Shown here: positions 1 to 5,721 of the stretch, in pieces
How the letters are laid out: every line of letters begins with the position of its first letter
Numbering within the stretch: the stretch's first letter is position 1
From: Aphodosoma sp045614825
Lineage (GTDB): Bacteria > Bacteroidota > Bacteroidia > Bacteroidales > Paludibacteraceae
Assembly (NCBI GenBank): GCA_045614825.1
Contig: JAZLDO010000008.1
Coordinates: 1-5,721 of the forward strand
Direction of reading: 5' to 3'
Length of the DNA: 5,721 nt
Notes under the pieces: generated by a model
What the model was told of the DNA's origin: nothing
The model's input: only the letters and a program-made list of their open reading frames with translations
Databases searched by the model: none
Program-made: the position numbers and the translations under genes

Positions 1-48
1 CTGTCAATTTTCACCTTATAATATATCACATAAAATAACAGTTAAAAA

Positions 49-78
49 TTGTTAAAAAACGAGGGGGGGGGGTATAAC
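49..78 (+). promoter_or_regulatory. Candidate promoter with a G10 tract in its spacer
   Basis: A -35-like TTGTTA (49-54, four of six matches to TTGACA) and a -10-like TATAAC (73-78, five of six matches to TATAAT) are separated by 18 bases, of which ten are the G run 63-72. Transcription would begin near 85 and give a leader of about 130 bases. The caution is that the Bacteroidota housekeeping sigma factor prefers TTTG/TAnnTTTG elements, and no good match to that pair is seen on the + strand upstream of the gene. Confidence 0.3.
63..72. repeat. Homopolymeric G10 tract
   Basis: Ten consecutive G (positions 63-72) stand in strongly AT-rich DNA. The longest other G run I find in the window is five (3045-3049). 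Tracts of this length are prone to slipped-strand change in length, and also to sequencing and assembly error, so the exact count is uncertain. Confidence 0.9.
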
Positions 79-140
79 GAAATTATTACTAAATTTACAA
101 AGTTAATTACAATGCGTAATTATATGCGTAATTATACCCC
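69..140. repeat. Perfect 9-bp inverted repeat enclosing the leader repeats
   Basis: GGGGTATAA (69-77) is the exact reverse complement of TTATACCCC (132-140), with a 54-base spacer. The left arm uses the last four G of the G10 run and the -10-like hexamer region. Inside the spacer a smaller perfect hairpin, TAATTAC (104-110) and GTAATTA (116-122), has a five-base loop. If transcription began upstream of 69 the leader RNA could form a stem closed by four G-C pairs; otherwise the symmetry would act at DNA level. Confidence 0.6.
112..135. repeat. Perfect 12-bp tandem direct repeat, two copies
   Basis: The unit ATGCGTAATTAT occurs at 112-123 and again at 124-135 with no mismatch. It lies between the candidate promoter and the start codon. 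Each copy contains GTAATTA, and the inverted form TAATTAC lies 12 bp upstream, so it may be part of an operator-like array. Confidence 0.85.
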
Positions 141-216
141 TAAAACAACTAACTTTACTTACTAATTATTACAACAAAACTTAAACCACGCACACTCCTA
201 AACAATTTAAAAATAT

Positions 217-309
217 ATGATTATGAAAAAACATTTACTAAAATTATTAAATAGTACAATGTTTATAATTGTACTATCATTATTTGCTGTTCCACAACAA
301 ATAAAAGCA
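217..309 (+). other. Signal peptide (residues 1-31)
   Basis: The n-region carries K4, K5 and K9. A hydrophobic core MFIIVLSLFAV spans residues 15-25. A short polar stretch then ends in I-K-A|Q-D, giving a likely signal peptidase I cut after A31. There is no lipobox cysteine near the cut, so this looks like a type I signal rather than a lipoprotein. The mature protein would begin QDIGIGG and enter the periplasm through Sec. Starting at ATG 223 changes only two residues; starting at the next Met (residue 15) would delete the charged n-region and is unlikely. Confidence 0.88.
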
Positions 310-3300
310 CAAGACATTGGAATAGGTGGATGGAACAACGATGACATCACTATTTCTTGGGATAAAAACAAAGGTGCATTCTATTTTACAATCACAATTT
401 ACGATTGGGCAGGAGCCGATGAATGGCTCTCTTACGTCTATATTGCCTGCGATAATCAAAATTTCGTATGCTTTGATAGTTGGTTTTCAAGTTCTAGTTC
501 AACAGCATCGTATAGAGTTATTGGACAAAACAATTATGGTAAAACATATCATTCCAATTATACTGCAATAAAAAATGACGTATGGACAAACCATAATGTA
601 TATGACGATGGCAACGACAGAGGACGAATGAGTTTTTATTGGTATCCTCCGACCGATAAATTAAATAAAAACTTAACATTCAAAGTACATGGAACAACTA
701 GAGATTCAGATGATGATTATTGGAATAGATCTGCAACAATTACAACATCATCTCCTACTCACACATATACTCCAATACTCGAAAATGCTGGTTGGAATTT
801 TACTACTGGCGCTTTTAATGTGAAATTAACTAAAATAGAAAATGGAGATAAACATAATACTACAAAATCCACTATATCACTTCGCACAAAAGTTGAGAAC
901 GGAGATTGGACTAATCGAAATTACACATACACAACAACAAATCAACAAGCAACAATCAACAAAACTTGGAGCGAAACAGGTTATATACTATATTCCGACT
1001 ATAATAATACAACACAACTTACAGCTCAACAATTTGCTGAAGGTATTTCTTTTAGTGCTACAGCAACAACTGACCCAGATTCAGGTGCTGGCGACAATAC
1101 CATTAGCAACACATGGGAAAATTCTATTCACACAGGAAAAACTGCAACTTTTGCAGATCGCACACTTACTATTACACAAAATAATCGCGATATAAAACTT
1201 TCATGGAATATTTATAAACCATCAAGTTCTTATAATCTAAATACCGCAGCATTTGCAGTTGAAAAATATGATGGTTCTAAATGGATAGAAGTTGCAACCG
1301 TAGATTATGATTATGCAACAACTTCATATTCTTACACCTACAGTCTATCCGATGCCGAATGCAACAAAGGCAACGTGGAATATCAATTCCGTGTATGGAA
1401 AAAAATGTTTAATTCCCAAAATTTATGGCATCAATACATGTCAACCAATGAAACAAAAAAAATTATTTTTACAGACTACAAAAAAGCTGAAATTACAAGT
1501 ATCAACCCTATAGATGGAAAAACTGAAGCTATTATAAAATGGGCATTTACTAATGCAAATGGGATTTGGGACGATAAAGGTGGCTACACTTTAACAATTA
1601 GTGGCAATGGAACTACACAAACAATCACCCCTGCTTACGATGTAACCGAAATTAAAGTTTCAAATTTAGTTAGTTGCAAAAGATATTCAGCTACATTATC
1701 ACAAACAACAATTAACGGCAAATCGCATCACACTTCAAAAGTAGTATCATTTTTAATGCCAGACAATAATGCTCGTCAAATCACTAATTTTGAAGTTTCT
1801 AAAGGTTACTATAGCGACAATGTAACGCTTAGTTGGAATATCCCAAGCGATGCAAGTGATTTCAATTATTTTAACATTACACGTACACCTATTGATGGTA
1901 GTACACATGCCGTACAAGTTGCACAAATTCAACATTCAGGTTTAACTTCGTATAGTTATCAAGATAAAGCAATGAATGTAGGTCAACTTTATACCTATAC
2001 AATTGAAGGATATTCAGAATGCGATGGGCAACCTTCATTAGGAGCCTCAGCAAACGATATTGGTTATAGCCAACCTTATGCAACCGTATCTGGACGAATA
2101 ACATATGCAGGAAATCAAGCTGTACCTGACGTTATTGTAGCTATCACTGGTGGAGATAATGCTCAAGAAAATTATTCAGTATATTTCAATGGTAACGATG
2201 CTTCATCAAATATTAAATTACCAGCAGAGGTTATTGATTTAAAAAATAATAATGAAATATCATTCCAAGCTTGGATTAATCCAGCAAAACTCAATACATC
2301 AAGCGTTTATGTATTTTCAAAAGATGCAACTTTTGATGTCAAATTAAGTACAAATAATCAATTAGTATTATATATACTTGGACAGAATTGGGAAACCAAT
2401 ACATATCTTGTTACTAATGAATGGACTCATCTTTCATACATATGTAACTTAAATAATGATAAAACAAATGCAACTATCGAGTACTATATTAATGGTAAAT
2501 TTATTGCAGAAAAAACAGTTGATGTTACTACTACAAATATCGAAGAGAAAATTGATGCTCCATTCTATATAGGTTCAAACTCTACTGGCTCTAGTGGATA
2601 TAATGGCTATATTGATGAAATTCGTATTTGGAATAAGACTCTTGATTCTGTTACGATAACTAATACTTACAACGCATATCTATCAGGACGAGAAGAAGGT
2701 CTTTGGGCTTACTATCGTTGTAATGAAACTGGTATTCAACAAGTATTTGACCAATCGGGACGCAATGGTATGTTTAATAAACATGATGGTCAACTTGGTG
2801 TAATGGCCAATCACTCAACAATGGTTCCTTCAACCGAACAATTATCAAATAAAACCACAACAGATGCGAATGGTAACTATTTAATTAACACAGTACCTTA
2901 TACTTCCGAAGGTATCCAATATAATGTTGTCCCTCTATTTGGCATTCACAAATTTTCCCCTGATCAAAAACCTATCTATGTTTCACCTTCATCTGTAGTA
3001 TTCAATAATGTAGATTTTGAAGATATATCTTCATTTGAAGTGGAGGGGGTTGTTTATTACGAAAACACAACTCATCCTGTCGAAGGTTGTACATTCTACA
3101 TTGATGGCAATATTTGTTCTCGAGATGGAGAAATGATTACCACTAATGCTGAAGGTAAATTCAAACTCAATGTACCTATTGGCGAACATTTTATTCGTAT
3201 TGAGAAACAAGGGCATGAATTTGCAAATGGAGGCAGATTCCCTGCTGATCCTAATGGCTTAGGTACTCGTTTCACGTTCGATCAACCTATGAAAAACCTC

Positions 3301-5721
3301 ACTTTCACTGATATTACTAAAGTTACTGTGACAGGTCGTGTCGTAGGCGGTGAAGTAGAAGAACAAAAACCTCTTTGTTTCGGACAAAGTAAAGCAAATA
3401 TCGGTCAAGCTCATATAACATTAACAACAGGTTATAAGATGAATATGAAATCTGCTGTTACTGGAGCTTCCGTAAACTACGAAGTAAACAATGATACTTT
3501 ATTCTTTGAAAATTCAACAGAAGCCGTGAACAGCAAAGCATACGTTCAAGGCGGTGATGTTGTATTAGCAGAAGAAATTATTATTGAAACAGACCCTATA
3601 ACTGGTGAATTTGCAGTTCAATTACCTCCAACACAATATACTGTTTCGAATGTAAATATACCATCTAACTCCGAAATCATATTCTCAAAAGAAACAATCG
3701 GAATAATTGATGCTTCAAATCCAATGAATATAAAAACCGATTCTATCACATTCTCCGATGGTTCAAAAGCTAATTTTGAATATGTTGCATCTCTAAAATT
3801 AACTCATCGCGTAAGTCCTCAATTATCAGTAAATCACAATAACGATGGTTCATTTGGTGAAAAAACATTTAAATATACAGATATCGAAAATCCTAAAGGT
3901 ATTGATGTAGAATTGTATAAAGTTACTGAAAATGGTAATATTGAATATACATTTGGTAATCCTGTATTTTTGCAAAATGTACCTTACACTTTTAAAATTA
4001 GTGCTTACGAAGAGTATGTAAATTTAGATAACGTAGAACCTATATATGACCATGTACCTTTACAAAATACAATAGTAAATATTATTAACCTATTTGGTAC
4101 CGGCAATCAAGTAGCAATTAAAGACACTCTAAATTTTGTCGATGGACAATTTATTGAATTAGCAGAAAATCAGTTATTATTAGACTCTAATGGTATAGCA
4201 GAATACAGATTCACAACTGGTTTCCCTAATATTATAGAACCATACAAACTTGGAATGAACATTAAATACCAAATCAATGGTCAAGACCTTGAATGGAGCG
4301 AAAATTCCACATTCCAAGTTATTGTTTTAGGTAATCTCCCTTCAGGAACAAACTTTGTAACTTCAGGTCCAGATAAAATATTAATGATTCTTCGTGACCC
4401 TGCTGGTTCAAATTCTTACTCTTCTTATGAAAAAGGTATTACTATTACAGAAACAGAACAAGATGGTGGTTCTTGTATAATCAATAATGAAGTATCCACT
4501 TTAACAACATTCGGTTTCGAATCAGCTACTTTTGTTGGATTAGGCGCTGGTGTCATAACAGAAGCATCTTCTCTATTTGAATTAGAAGTAGGTCTTAATA
4601 TCAACAATGAATACACTGGTTATAACGAAATTTCTTCTACAATAACAACAACTGAAGTCATTTCTACATCAGCTGAACCTGACTATGTAGGTTCTAATGG
4701 TGATATATTTGTAGGTGCCGCAACAAACATTCTATTCGGTAATGCACGCAATATTGGCTTACACCACAACCCTGAAACAAATGAGTTTTCAATCCAAAAA
4801 ACAGAAATCATTACAACAGGATCTGAGTTCTCAACAGGTTTTAAATACACTCAATATTATGTTGAAAATGTATTAATCCCTAATCTTTACTTGAATCGTA
4901 ATTCTTTGTTACAACAAGTTAAATCTATAGAGGGTATTGTAAATAACGGAGATGAACCTATTTATGTTACAACTCTCTCTCCTGAAGATGAACGTTTTGG
5001 TTCTGACAACTTTGATGAAAATGTTTGGGGAAATAAAGCAGTAGGAAAAGATAAACTATCCGGACCAAGTTATACAATTATTCTGCCTAAAAATTTAAAC
5101 CCAACCAAAAAATACGATGATAAAATACGTTGGCATAACTCACAAATTTCAAGATGGATTGAAACCCTAGCTAACAATGAAGCTGTAAAAGTAAAAGCAA
5201 TCAAAGAACGTGAAACTTATCTCAAAACAAATCACTCTTTTGATGCTGGTACAAATATCGAATCTTCAATTCAAACTTGTGAATCTGAAACAATCAATAA
5301 TTCTCTTCAATTTGAAACTTTGATTATTACAGGAGGTAACACTGATTTTGATATTGCAGGTACTGGCGTAGCCGTCTCTACTAAAACAGAACAAGGACAA
5401 CGTTATTTCGGTACAATAGAAAACTCATCCGAAACCTGTCTTACTACTAGCTATGTACTTCAAGACGCAGGTTACAACGATGCTCTTACTATCGATGTAC
5501 TCGAATCGCCTGATGGCTTCGGTCCTATTTTCTCTACACGTGGCGGTCAAACTTCTTGTCCTTACGAAGCTGCAGAGGTAACTAAATACTACGAGCCAGG
5601 AACTGAGATTTCAACTGCTACTATGCAAATCGAAATACCTCAACTCTCTGTAGTTAATGCTTTTGCAACCGAAGTACCTGCTGGCAAAGCGGCAACTTAT
5701 ACACTCCGTCTTGAAAATATA
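217..5721 (+). CDS. Giant exported LamG/FnIII/CnaB-like multidomain surface protein, 3' end missing
   Basis: An open frame of 1835 codons without a stop runs off the right edge, so the C-terminus is unseen. An in-frame TAA at 208-210 limits the start to ATG 217 (MIMKK...) or ATG 223 (MKKHLL...); 217 is given, 223 is equally plausible. No Shine-Dalgarno is visible, only the A/T-rich leader common in Bacteroidota. Visible modules in order are a signal peptide, a unique beta-rich region, three FnIII-like repeats, a CnaB/carboxypeptidase-regulatory-like domain split by a LamG domain, two more CnaB-like domains, a beta-rich middle, a Gly/Ser/Thr-rich core (residues 1385-1560), and a region with a GGQTSCPYE motif (1776-1784). 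No catalytic motif was recognised. LamG and FnIII domains suggest ligand binding or adhesion outside the cell, which is inference. Large LamG proteins of this build are known in Bacteroidota, many exported by type IX secretion, but the sorting domain that would show this is outside the window. Confidence is high for the gene, moderate for its role. Confidence 0.95.
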   Translation, partial: MIMKKHLLKLLNSTMFIIVLSLFAVPQQIKAQDIGIGGWNNDDITISWDKNKGAFYFTITIYDWAGADEWLSYVYIACDNQNFVCFDSWFSSSSSTASYRVIGQNNYGKTYHSNYTAIKNDVWTNHNVYDDGNDRGRMSFYWYPPTDKLNKNLTFKVHGTTRDSDDDYWNRSATITTSSPTHTYTPILENAGWNFTTGAFNVKLTKIENGDKHNTTKSTISLRTKVENGDWTNRNYTYTTTNQQATINKTWSETGYILYSDYNNTTQLTAQQFAEGISFSATATTDPDSGAGDNTISNTWENSIHTGKTATFADRTLTITQNNRDIKLSWNIYKPSSSYNLNTAAFAVEKYDGSKWIEVATVDYDYATTSYSYTYSLSDAECNKGNVEYQFRVWKKMFNSQNLWHQYMSTNETKKIIFTDYKKAEITSINPIDGKTEAIIKWAFTNANGIWDDKGGYTLTISGNGTTQTITPAYDVTEIKVSNLVSCKRYSATLSQTTINGKSHHTSKVVSFLMPDNNARQITNFEVSKGYYSDNVTLSWNIPSDASDFNYFNITRTPIDGSTHAVQVAQIQHSGLTSYSYQDKAMNVGQLYTYTIEGYSECDGQPSLGASANDIGYSQPYATVSGRITYAGNQAVPDVIVAITGGDNAQENYSVYFNGNDASSNIKLPAEVIDLKNNNEISFQAWINPAKLNTSSVYVFSKDATFDVKLSTNNQLVLYILGQNWETNTYLVTNEWTHLSYICNLNNDKTNATIEYYINGKFIAEKTVDVTTTNIEEKIDAPFYIGSNSTGSSGYNGYIDEIRIWNKTLDSVTITNTYNAYLSGREEGLWAYYRCNETGIQQVFDQSGRNGMFNKHDGQLGVMANHSTMVPSTEQLSNKTTTDANGNYLINTVPYTSEGIQYNVVPLFGIHKFSPDQKPIYVSPSSVVFNNVDFEDISSFEVEGVVYYENTTHPVEGCTFYIDGNICSRDGEMITTNAEGKFKLNVPIGEHFIRIEKQGHEFANGGRFPADPNGLGTRFTFDQPMKNLTFTDITKVTVTGRVVGGEVEEQKPLCFGQSKANIGQAHITLTTGYKMNMKSAVTGASVNYEVNNDTLFFENSTEAVNSKAYVQGGDVVLAEEIIIETDPITGEFAVQLPPTQYTVSNVNIPSNSEIIFSKETIGIIDASNPMNIKTDSITFSDGSKANFEYVASLKLTHRVSPQLSVNHNNDGSFGEKTFKYTDIENPKGIDVELYKVTENGNIEYTFGNPVFLQNVPYTFKISAYEEYVNLDNVEPIYDHVPLQNTIVNIINLFGTGNQVAIKDTLNFVDGQFIELAENQLLLDSNGIAEYRFTTGFPNIIEPYKLGMNIKYQINGQDLEWSENSTFQVIVLGNLPSGTNFVTSGPDKILMILRDPAGSNSYSSYEKGITITETEQDGGSCIINNEVSTLTTFGFESATFVGLGAGVITEASSLFELEVGLNINNEYTGYNEISSTITTTEVISTSAEPDYVGSNGDIFVGAATNILFGNARNIGLHHNPETNEFSIQKTEIITTGSEFSTGFKYTQYYVENVLIPNLYLNRNSLLQQVKSIEGIVNNGDEPIYVTTLSPEDERFGSDNFDENVWGNKAVGKDKLSGPSYTIILPKNLNPTKKYDDKIRWHNSQISRWIETLANNEAVKVKAIKERETYLKTNHSFDAGTNIESSIQTCESETINNSLQFETLIITGGNTDFDIAGTGVAVSTKTEQGQRYFGTIENSSETCLTTSYVLQDAGYNDALTIDVLESPDGFGPIFSTRGGQTSCPYEAAEVTKYYEPGTEISTATMQIEIPQLSVVNAFATEVPAGKAATYTLRLENI
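313..1140 (+). other. Unique N-terminal beta-rich region (residues 33-308)
   Basis: I do not recognise a family here. The region is rich in aromatic residues, Asn and Thr, with alternating hydrophobic/polar stretches typical of beta-strands, such as GAFYFTITIYDW (53-64) and STISLRTKV (218-226). It seems to hold two units: about 33-185, with the only cysteines of the region (C78, C85), and about 186-308, beginning GWNFTTGAFNVKL. Arginine is encoded here by AGA/CGA in most cases, whereas CGT dominates late in the gene. Being the outermost mature part ahead of the FnIII-like repeats, it could be a variable binding head, but that is speculation. Confidence 0.5.
1141..2076 (+). other. Three fibronectin type III-like repeats (residues 309-620)
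   Basis: Three successive units of about 100 residues each carry the FnIII strand-B tryptophan: KLSWNI (W330), IIKWAF (W442) and TLSWNI (W540), about 112 and 98 residues apart. The first and third also show the late aromatic strand typical of the fold: VEYQFRVW (387-394) and GQLYTYTIEGY (589-599). Approximate limits are 309-424, 425-515 and 519-620. FnIII units usually act as spacers or as protein/glycan-binding modules in exported proteins. The middle unit is the most divergent, so its assignment rests mainly on the tryptophan and its spacing. Confidence 0.6.
2077..3024 (+). other. CnaB/carboxypeptidase-regulatory-like domain split by a LamG domain (residues 621-936)
   Basis: The first strands of a carboxypeptidase-regulatory-like beta-sandwich are seen at residues 622-647 (ATVSGRITYAGNQAVPDVIV, then AITGG). 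The usual continuation, a 'TDanGnY..tVP' strand pair, does not follow there but appears at 881-895 (TTDANGNYLINTVPY) and runs on to YNVVPLFGIHKFSP and NNVDFED. The roughly 230 residues between are a LamG domain. The simplest reading is one Ig-like domain with LamG inserted in a loop. The two halves are small, so the assignment depends on the paired motif. Confidence 0.6.
2167..2811 (+). other. LamG / concanavalin A-like lectin domain (residues 651-865)
   Basis: The order of elements matches the Laminin_G_3-type jelly roll: NYSVYFNGND (652-661), EISFQAWINP (680-689), EWTHLSYIC (735-743), ATIEYYINGKFIAEK (752-766), and the signature PFYIGSN...GYNGYIDEIRIWNKTL (782-809). It ends with the common tail EGLWAYYRCNETG...DQSGRNG (827-851), the counterpart of 'LvgYw.f.EgsG..v.D.SG'. 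Such domains bind glycans or proteins, often with calcium, or serve as structural jelly rolls; no specific ligand can be read here. C743 and C835 are present, but I cannot say whether they pair. Confidence 0.88.
3034..3246 (+). other. Uninterrupted CnaB/carboxypeptidase-regulatory-like domain (residues 940-1010)
   Basis: This is a compact copy of the fold whose first copy is split by LamG: FEVEGVVYYENTTHPVEGCT (940-959), YIDG, then TTNAEGKFKLNVPIGEHFIR (975-994) and IEKQGHEFANGGRFP. It has the usual 'G.V.y....PveG..v', 'T.a.GkF.l.vP.G.h.i.v.k.GHeF' pattern. C958 and C967 lie close together and could form a local disulfide. Domains of this kind are rigid spacers in exported Bacteroidota proteins. 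Confidence 0.75.
3313..3741 (+). other. Third CnaB-like domain with an internal insertion (residues 1033-1175)
   Basis: A strand VTVTGRVVGGE (1036-1046) is followed by CFGQSKANIGQAHITLTTG (1054-1072), and the expected 'D..TGeF.v.lpP..YtV' element comes only at ETDPITGEFAVQLPPTQYTV (1125-1144). About 50 residues (1073-1124) are inserted between the two halves, rich in Asn, Val and Glu. Tail residues TVSNVNIPSN and the following strand lead into the next region. Limits are approximate. Confidence 0.5.
3742..4341 (+). other. Beta-rich middle region of unknown family (residues 1176-1375)
   Basis: This segment contains strand-like runs such as FEYVASLKLTHRV (1187-1199), VFLQNVPYTFKISAYEEYV (1250-1268) and GIAEYRFTTGF (1326-1336). 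It ends in LEWSENSTFQVIVLGNLP (1359-1376), which leads into the Gly-rich core. The Y-T-F-K-I-S-A-Y-E strand and the DSNGIAEYRF turn look like Ig/transthyretin-like sandwiches, probably two of them (about 1176-1275 and 1276-1375). I cannot name a family. There are no cysteines in the region. Confidence 0.4.
4369..4896 (+). other. Core with RDPAGSNSYSSYEKG motif and Gly/Ser/Thr-rich strands (residues 1385-1560)
   Basis: The sharp motif ILRDPAGSNSYSSYEKG (1391-1407) is followed by a Gly-rich hydrophobic run TFVGLGAGVITEAS (1438-1451), then a long alternating Ser/Thr-rich stretch with almost no charged lysine or arginine (about 1456-1486), and a second sharp motif, PDYVGSNGDIFVGAATNILFGNA (1488-1510). 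The block reads as one conserved unit and resembles what I recall from other giant Bacteroidota LamG proteins, though I cannot verify that here. Its function is unknown to me. A long amphipathic Ser/Thr-rich hairpin can occur in oligomerising or membrane-inserting proteins, but this is a weak analogy. Confidence 0.5.
4897..5640 (+). other. Region with Trp-bearing helix and GGQTSCPYE motif (residues 1561-1808)
   Basis: Residues 1635-1664 (from KIRWHNSQISRW through ETLANNEAVKVKAIKER) form the one clear stretch of helix-like sequence in an otherwise beta-rich protein, with W1641 and W1647. Beta-strands follow, ending in LTIDVLESPDGFGPIFSTRG (1757-1776) and the motif GGQTSCPYE (1776-1784). Cysteines C1688, C1741 and C1781 are the only ones after C1420, so disulfides in this part would have to use them or residues beyond the window. 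I do not recognise a named family. Confidence 0.45.
5641..5721 (+). other. Start of a further beta-sandwich domain, cut by the window edge
   Basis: Residues 1809-1835 read QLSVVNAF, then EVPAGKAATYTLRLENI. The pattern 'vpaGk.atytl.l.Ni' is typical of the first strands of Ig-like domains that follow long exported proteins (the DUF11/NEW3 type of sandwich). Only about 27 residues are visible, so the call is tentative. It shows the protein continues well past the window. Confidence 0.4.

Larger units (their letters stand above)
1..216. other. AT-rich intergenic leader upstream of the giant gene
   Basis: No coding region is supported here on either strand. The left part has a near-duplicate 10-mer (GTTAAAAATT 41-50 and GTTAAAAAAC 51-60) and a weak AT hairpin (37-43 with 47-53). 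The right part, 141-216, is A/T-rich and purine-poor with no Shine-Dalgarno before the start; the A-rich bases 206-216 just before the ATG are typical of Bacteroidota translation starts. What lies to the left of base 1 is unknown. Confidence 0.7.

Noticed and set aside
37..53. Hairpin AACAGTT-AAA-AATTGTT as a terminator of an upstream gene
   Set aside because: The stem is almost all A-T with a G-T pair and is followed by A-rich DNA, not a T tract.
98..105. CAAAGTTA, on the - strand TAACTTTG, a perfect Bacteroidota -7 element (TAnnTTTG)
   Set aside because: No matching -33 TTTG/TTG is found 19-21 bases upstream on the - strand, and no - strand gene is seen in bases 1-97. It could still drive a gene left of the window.
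150..157. TAACTTTA on the + strand as an alternative -7 element for the gene
   Set aside because: It misses the final G of TAnnTTTG and there is no TTG-type -33 element at the right distance.
1455..1462. A8 run inside the coding region as a programmed slippage site
   Set aside because: The frame continues intact through it for over 1400 codons and runs of this length are expected in AT-rich coding DNA.
326..1513. Short + strand open frames at 326-571, 842-1195 and 1307-1513
   Set aside because: They lie inside the large gene in other frames, have no upstream signals, and their translations are low-complexity with no recognisable family.
1753..4616. Short - strand open frames at 1753-1935, 1889-2104, 3031-3216 and 4425-4616
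   Set aside because: They are antisense to well-supported domains of the large protein, overlap one another in one case, and show no family features.

Overview
The window holds one very large, 3'-truncated protein-coding gene on the + strand, preceded by 216 bases of AT-rich leader DNA. From the ATG at 217 the frame stays open to the last base: 1835 codons, no stop, ending on a complete codon. I translated it by hand line by line. No other gene, RNA gene, CRISPR array or insertion sequence could be supported on either strand.

Organism: the DNA is roughly two-thirds A+T, the start has an A/T-rich stretch instead of a Shine-Dalgarno sequence, and the signal peptide ends in '-KAQ|D' style. The protein combines fibronectin-III-like, LamG and carboxypeptidase-regulatory/CnaB-like domains. 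Together these point to Bacteroidota, probably a low-GC Bacteroidales or Flavobacteriia member. The exact taxon cannot be read from the window.

Layout: bases 1-216 contain a run of ten G (63-72) placed between a -35-like TTGTTA (49-54) and a -10-like TATAAC (73-78). Downstream lie a perfect 12-bp tandem repeat (112-135), three evenly spaced GTAATTA/TAATTAC heptamers, and a perfect 9-bp inverted repeat (69-77 with 132-140) that encloses most of this. The gene then encodes, in order: a signal peptide (residues 1-31); a unique beta-rich N-terminal region (33-308); three FnIII-like repeats (309-620); a carboxypeptidase-regulatory/CnaB-like beta-sandwich interrupted by a complete LamG domain (621-936); a second, uninterrupted CnaB-like domain (940-1010); a third with an insertion of about 50 residues (1033-1150); a beta-rich middle (1176-1375); a Gly/Ser/Thr-rich core with a distinctive RDPAGSNSYSSYEKG motif (1385-1560); a region with a Trp-bearing probable helix and a GGQTSCPYE motif (1561-1808); and the start of another beta-sandwich domain at the edge.

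Interpretation: the product is most likely an exported, cell-surface or secreted giant protein for adhesion or glycan binding. Its presumed C-terminal sorting signal, possibly of type IX secretion, lies beyond the window. The most interesting idea is that the G10 tract sits where slippage would change promoter spacing, so the gene may be phase-variable. This is inference and can be tested by counting G-tract lengths in reads.
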